From contig NC_133121.1 in the NCBI RefSeq assembly GCF_033568475.1, forward strand, positions 8,370,001-8,434,000: DNA of 64,000 bases, written 5' to 3'. This document shows, piece by piece, positions 58,614 through 64,000 of this stretch. The notes under the pieces are model-generated. The model saw nothing but the letters and a program-made list of their open reading frames with translations, did no database searches and was not told where the DNA came from. This DNA is from Henckelia pumila. Its lineage: Eukaryota > Streptophyta > Magnoliopsida > Lamiales > Gesneriaceae. The position numbers were made by a program, and so were the translations under genes. Position 1 is the stretch's first letter, and every line of letters begins with the position of its first letter.

Positions 58614-61600
58614 ATGGAGATTGACGAAATACTGGGGGAATCCCAACGGATGAGGTTGCCGACGAAGAGCGCAATCTACGTATGGGGCTACAACGAGTCG
58701 GGTCAAACGGGTAGGAGGGGGGAAGAAAAGAGCTTGCGGATTCCAAGGCAGCTGCCGCCGGAACTCTTTGGGTGTCCGGCTGCTGGCGGTAATTCGCGAT
58801 GGCTGGACATTGCCTGCGGCCGAGGACACACAGCAGCTGTCGCCTCCGATGGTTCTCTCTTCACCTGGGGTATCTCATTTTTCTTTCCTTGGCATCTCTT
58901 CATTTCTTGCTTTGTAACTTCAACGTAGCCTATTCTTGTTTTTGTCCCCTTGTTTCTGGGACAATTTTGGTCTACTCTTATACGTTAGTATTTGGTATCT
59001 TATTCCATATTTATTGTGGTATATTGGCGGAAACTTATATTTTGGTGGAGTAATAATATCGAGAAGTGAGTGATTGTCATTTTGTAATGGAGATAAAGGA
59101 GAGGACTTGTGAGTGTGATCTGGTTAGGGAAAAAAGGTTAATAAGTTTATGCACTCACCATTTTAATTTGGGCAGGGCATATTTATTAATTTTTCTAAAA
59201 ATGTTAGTTTCACCTTAAACATTAAGTTGCCGTCTCAGGTCCTTCATGTTTATGTGATTAGTGCAGAAATCTCAGGATTTGTTTGAACAAATACTTAGAA
59301 CGTATTTTATAAAACGTTTTAAAAGTTGTTTTAAGAATAAATATGTGTTTGGACTAACTATTCTATAAAAGCATTTTTATAGTTAAAAAGTTATATATTT
59401 TGATTTCCTCCGTTTCCTTCCATCCTAAAACATCAAAAAACACACCTCATTTGTTTTTTAAAAACTTTACTTGGAGAACGCTTTTTAAAAATATTTTTCA
59501 AAAACGTTTTACAAAAATCTTGTTCAAATACATACTTTAAATTTTTTTCATTTATAAAATACTAAAAACGTTTTTAAAGTACTTGTCCAAACGAAACATT
59601 AAAAGCAGTCACTACATTTTGCGGTTGAAAGGAGAAATCCTAACTGGAATTTTAAAAATTTATCCGGTTTGATGTGAAAACTTACTATTTAATGGTGTTG
59701 TATATGCTCTAATGATGCCAACATGATTTTTCAAATGTTTTATAGGCTCCCTTGGTGGAAGGCATTTCAGTAACTATTGTATTATGAGGATCGCTTTCAC
59801 TGATGGGTCTGTTTATAGTTTCATGATTCATTTATCACATTTTAGACTTAATCTGTCTTTTCTTTGTCTCTTTGTAGGGGCTAATGATTTTGGGCAACTT
59901 GGGGATGGGACTGAAAGAGGTAGGAAGTACCCGAAGAAAGTGAAACAGTTGCAGTCTGAATTTGTGATATCGGTATCTTGCGGGGCACATTGTACTGTTG
60001 CTATCGCAAAACCACGTGAAAATGATGGTTCGATGTCAAATAGGAGACTCTGGGTCTGGGGACAAAACCAGGTAGGTTTTGCAAAGAGCACAAATTGCAA
60101 GAGTCTTGAAAATTGTATTATTATTATTATTTAATGTGCATAGGAAGATAATATATTAATAAATAACTTCATGGAAATGACTTGCTGTCATCTTGTTGAC
60201 AATCGGATTTTTCATATAGGCGCCCATGATTGTAATTAAAGATGATATCATTGAGTTTGAAGTTGTGTTTCCCGTTATGTTTTAACCATTTTCTTGGTTC
60301 CATCTTTACAGGGTTCCAATTATCCACGTCTCTATTGGGGTGCCTTCTCTCCAAACACGGTATCAGTCTCGCTTTAAAAAATTAAGAATTATACTTCTCA
60401 CACACACACAACTTACTTGAATAGATATGCTTTTATCTTAGGATTTCCTGATATGGAAGACATGACTTGCTTAATCTAATATTGTTTCTTGAACTGTTCC
60501 TATATTGGATGTTTTCATCTTAATTTTCTTTGAATATCTTTTGATCAAATCTCACATGCTCAATTTGCTATTAAAATATGCTGCTTGTTTTTTTGTAAAT
60601 TGGGTGGTTGCCATAGAAGGTGTAATGCAAGTTAGAGCAACACCGAGTTGTTTGTTTTGCAACATCCATTGAGTACATTGTTTTCACCACTGTCACTGGT
60701 TTGTCACTCTGCTTGCTAGCAATGGCCTTTGTTTCAAATGTGACGTAGTGCCTTGGCGTTCTTTGATGTTCCTCTTGAACGGTACGCATTCCAGGTTGTT
60801 TGCCAAGTTTCTTGTGGGGCTGCTCATGTGGTTGCTTTATCAGAAGATGGCTTATTACAAGCATGGGGTAATGCCTCCTATTATATATACTTAATCTGAC
60901 GTGCTATACTTGTTTGGACTTTGGAATGATCTTAATGCACACATTTTGTTTATGCCTGTTTCTTCTGACGCTAGGTTTATTTATCAAATTTACTCCTTTT
61001 GCACTCTGGGTATTAGATCTCTTATGTTGATTGATCTTAGTTTCTATATCATGGCCACATTGGAACTGTGAAGTCGACACTCTTCAGATTCGGGTTTTCA
61101 TTTTATTAATTAAAATCTTGTCACTCGTCTGTCAAATCAGGCTATAATGATTATGGCCAGCTTGGCAGAGGTATTACTTGTGAAGGCTTTCAGGGGGCTC
61201 GTGTAATTAATGGTTATGCTAGATTCCTTGACGAAGCCCCCGAGCTTTTGAAGATCATCCAGGTTTCTTGTGGAGAATATCACACTGCAGCCATAACGGA
61301 AAAGGGTGAGGTGTAAGTGCTCCAGAGGACCTTTGTGATGTAAAATTATTTTTGTATTGAGATGAGAATTGAAATTAACCCATATAGAACGAGTTATTAG
61401 AAATCTTGGGGATTAGAACTTCAAACATCGAGTTGCCTTGTTTCTGCATTAACTTTTTTAGAATGTTTTGTGAACACTTCATTCTGTTTCTTCTTCAAAT
61501 TATTGATCTCATTTATTTTTCACAGTTATACTTGGGGACTTGGGAGCATGGGCCAACTTGGGCATTGTTCACTTCAGTCGGGTGATAAAGAACTATTACC

Positions 61601-62486
61601 TAGGCGTGTAGTTTCTCTAGATGGGGTGTTTATTAAGAATGTTTCATGTGGAGGTGTCCACACATGTGCTTTGACCGAGACAGGAGCTCTATATGCTTGG
61701 GGCGGAGGGGTTGCAGGGCAGTTAGGCCTTGGCCCCCTGACCAGTTTATTTTCTTGCTCGCTGAATGAATCTGAAACCATGCTTCGCAATATACCCGCTA
61801 TGGTGATCCCAACAAACGTGCAGCTGGTCGCTTGTGGACATTCTCACACTCTCATTTGTACCAAGGATGGAAGAATTCATGGGTGGGGCTACAACAGCTA
61901 TGGCCAGGCTGCTAATGAGAATTCTACATACGCTTGGTATCCTTCTCCAGTTGATTGGTATGTGACCTACAAAACTGATGCTCGTTATTTTGTCTGGATA
62001 AAGATTGAACTTTTATCTGAAATTGGTCGATGGGATCTTTTTTCTATGTAGGTGTGTTGGGGAAGTTCGGAAGTTGGCTGCTGGAGGTGGCCATTCAGCT
62101 GTGCTTACAGATGCATGTTCCTTGAAGGAATTATGTGAGTTCAGGCTTGCAGATAGTGTGACTCTGTCGAATGCATCTGCCATCAAGGATGTTGCATCAA
62201 GAACTGGATCAGATGCTTTGGCACGTCTTTGTGAAAGATTCCGGTAAGATTTTTGATAACTTTGTATGAAACAATTCTAAAACTATAAGTTTAACTGTCC
62301 AAAGTTCATGCAGTTGTCTCACCTCGGCCCTCTGTCATATCTCGTCCCTCGAAATTTCGCCTAGTTTTGCACAGCTATTATTTCATTGAGAAGAAAACTC
62401 GTGTAAACAATTCTTCTGGTTCATGCAGGGAGCGTTTTCCCAATGGTGGAGATTGTATCGATGATGATGATAAATTTACCCTTTGA
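58614..62486 (+). CDS. RCC1-repeat (seven-bladed propeller) protein, eight exons
   Basis: Exons 58614-58869, 59878-60071, 60312-60359, 60795-60867, 61141-61312, 61526-61957, 62052-62243 and 62429-62486 join in phase to 474 codons. About seven RCC1 repeats are visible, each with the WG...G..GQLG core: VWGYNESGQTG, WGANDFGQLG, VWGQNQGSNYP, AWGYNDYGQLG, WGLGSMGQLG, WGGGVAGQLG and WGYNSYGQA, and blade ends of the VSCGAAHVVAL type. The tail after the propeller is about 70 residues and acidic (DDDDKFTL). No kinase, FYVE or other extra domain is present. Exon structure and order suit At3g02300. Its role is unknown: RCC1-fold proteins may be Ran exchange factors, but most plant members are not. Confidence 0.94.
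59271..59605. mobile_element. MITE in intron 1 of the RCC1 gene
   Basis: Ends TTGTTTGAACAAATACTT and, inverted, CGTTTGGACAAGTACTTT form terminal repeats around an AT-rich core with AAAACGTTTT units. A related sequence lies at about 63757-63935. No clear target duplication. Likely a hAT-type MITE. Confidence 0.6.
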
Positions 62487-63156
62487 ATCTAAAGGGGGGC
62501 ATCCATATATTGTTTTATCCCTTTGTACCACTGCATTTCTTCATGCAAAGCCATTGGTATTTGTAAAGGAATAAGTTGTGTTGTGCGAATTGTAAAATGT
62601 TGTGATATTATCATGCCTGTAAATCCTGAATAGTACATTAGTTCACGTTTAATACCATTTTCCAGACAATATGGGCCACATTAATGAAGTCTCCATAACC
62701 CTTTTTTCTTGATATTTTTTTATCTAAGAGCTTGGATATTTTTAAAATCTCAGGCATCGCAGATGATAGACATTGAAAGATTAACCTAATGTTTGACACA
62801 AGTATATATATTGATTCATCATCATTATATTATGCATCACATATCATTTATCCATAAACCAATCGCTGTTTCAGTGAACAATTTCAAACCCAAAGAAAGA
62901 ATAAACGAGTGACTAAAGTTTGTAGAAAAATAAATAGAGCCATTTATACATTGATGTAAATCAAATCTTACTGAGCGAGAATCAGACCATTTGAAGGTGG
63001 CCAATTACCTTTTACAATAACTTACAACACAAAGCATGTTTTACACATTTCATTATTAGCATTGCCTCAGCAATTAAACAAGATCAACCATGAAAACATC
63101 AAAATCAATCCCAGAAAGGTACAAATATCTAACGATAAAAAGAAACCATAACATGA
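62487..63156. other. Convergent spacer between the RCC1 and SEPALLATA-type genes
   Basis: Should hold both 3' UTRs; the genes end tail to tail 670 bp apart. No other feature is seen. Confidence 0.55.
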
Positions 63157-63481
63157 TCAAAGCATCCATCCCGGAACCAAACTGTTATCGTTTTGGACGT
63201 GATTCATCGATGCACTCATCTGACTCGAATTCGCTGGATCATTATATCTATTTCGAAGGAGGGAAAATAATAATATCAAATTTTAAAAAAATAAAAATAA
63301 AAAGAGCTTTGATTAGTTAAAACTAAGTAGAAAAACATTACCCCATTTGCAGATTAGAATTGCATTGAAGAGGTTGAAAGAAGCCTTGGGAATGAACATT
63401 GTGATGATGTGTGTATGCATTGTGTTGTTCTCCTCCTAGCCAAGATTGCTGAAAGTGTTGTCCAGCATATAATTCTTGCAG
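63157..63481 (-). CDS. SEP1: SEPALLATA1/2-type MADS-box gene, last two exons (partial)
   Basis: On the minus strand, exon 63481-63342 (140 nt) and terminal exon 63247-63157 (91 nt) have proper acceptor and donor sites and join in phase. The joined frame gives the SEP C-terminal domain: a Gln/His-rich stretch, the SEP I-like motif FFQPLQCNSNLQMGYN and the SEP II terminal motif VPGWML followed by a stop. The MADS, I and K domains lie beyond the window. SEP proteins are E-class floral homeotic factors that form the quartets specifying floral organs. Next to an RCC1 gene this matches the neighbourhood of Arabidopsis SEP2 (At3g02310, beside At3g02300). SEP1 and SEP2 are an Arabidopsis-specific pair, so the symbol stands for the SEP1/2 clade. 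Confidence 0.92.
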
Positions 63482-64000
63482 CTGAATTGCACCCAAAAAA
63501 ATATAATGTCATATAATATAATATGATTACATGTTTATAAAAAAAATAAATAAGGGTAGTCGTCTTATATTTTAAATTTCAAGCACAAATCTCCTGAAAG
63601 TGAGATACAAGTGTAGTGTCCTCGAAATTCAAAAACAAAAGGATTTTAAAAGGCTACTGACTTTGAGGTAATAGTTGGAATATTGCCTAATTTTATACGA
63701 GGAGCTTTGTACTCTTCTAACTTTCACATCATTCAATTAATTTCACTTCAAAAACTATTGGCTACATTTGGACAATTATTATAAATATTTTTATAAAAGT
63801 GATTTTTACAAAAAAAATTATAAATATTTTAAAAGTTATTTTGATAATAAATATGTATTTGGATTTTGGATAACTATTTTATAAAAATATTTTTAAAGTT
63901 GAAAAATTGTCCAGACAACTATCTTGTAGAAACCTCTCAATTCACGTTTAACCTTAGTTTTTTTATTCTAGAAATATCAAACAAATATCTTTCGTTTGTT
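63482..64000. other. Intron of the SEPALLATA-type gene to the window end
   Basis: Upstream (minus-strand sense) intron of the MADS-box gene. It contains a sequence at about 63757-63935 related to the MITE of RCC1 intron 1, with inverted ends TTTGGACAATTATT and CTGGACAATTTTTC. Confidence 0.6.

Overview
This is plant nuclear DNA, almost certainly from a eudicot. It is AT-rich, its genes have GT-AG introns, and every host gene has a recognisable land-plant family. I cannot fix the species. The window holds ten complete host genes plus the last two exons of an eleventh. Exon joins were built by hand from splice signals and reading phase, and all close in frame.

Layout: P-class PPR gene (+, 798-2759); group S bZIP (-, 4802-5308); a 3 kb gene-poor tract rich in small repeats; intronless PLS-class PPR editing factor of the MEF13 type (+, 11244-13916); six-exon GDSL lipase of the GLIP7 type (-, 14225-18842) whose third intron is packed with MITEs; seven-exon BIM-type bHLH (+, 20566-23570); eight-exon RRT1-type GT106/O-fucosyltransferase-fold enzyme (-, 24793-27175); four-exon IMP3 (+, 30247-31743) behind a site II/telo-box promoter; two-exon Ole e 1-domain proline-rich protein (-, 32214-33084); four-exon RING protein (+, 44624-46731); eight-exon RCC1-repeat protein (+, 58614-62486); and the 3' end of a SEPALLATA1/2-type MADS-box gene (-, 63157-63481). 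The genes do not form a pathway. They look like an ancient conserved neighbourhood: from memory, nearly all have a counterpart in the paired Arabidopsis segments around At3g02250-At3g02490 and At5g15720-At5g15980.

Two fossil endogenous pararetroviruses (Caulimoviridae) lie in the same orientation on either side of the RING gene. The first (about 34.15-41.45 kb) has capsid before movement protein, as in cavemo-/solendoviruses. The second (about 47.95-56.4 kb) has the movement-capsid-protease-RT/RNase H order and a capsid that looks like florendoviruses. Both are broken. The second was later hit by a Mutator-type MITE (9-bp target duplication) and a GC-rich hAT MITE (8-bp target duplication).

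Other mobile DNA includes an LTR/primer-binding-site fragment of TRIM or copia type, a tRNA-derived SINE, several MITE families with readable target-site duplications, and a PIF/Harbinger element nested inside a long-inverted-repeat element just upstream of the RCC1 gene. Small gene-level oddities include a duplicated 3' splice site in the RING gene, a NAGNAG acceptor in the bHLH gene, an extra segment in the GDSL lipase, and a decayed fragment of the MEF13-type gene about 7 kb upstream of the intact copy.
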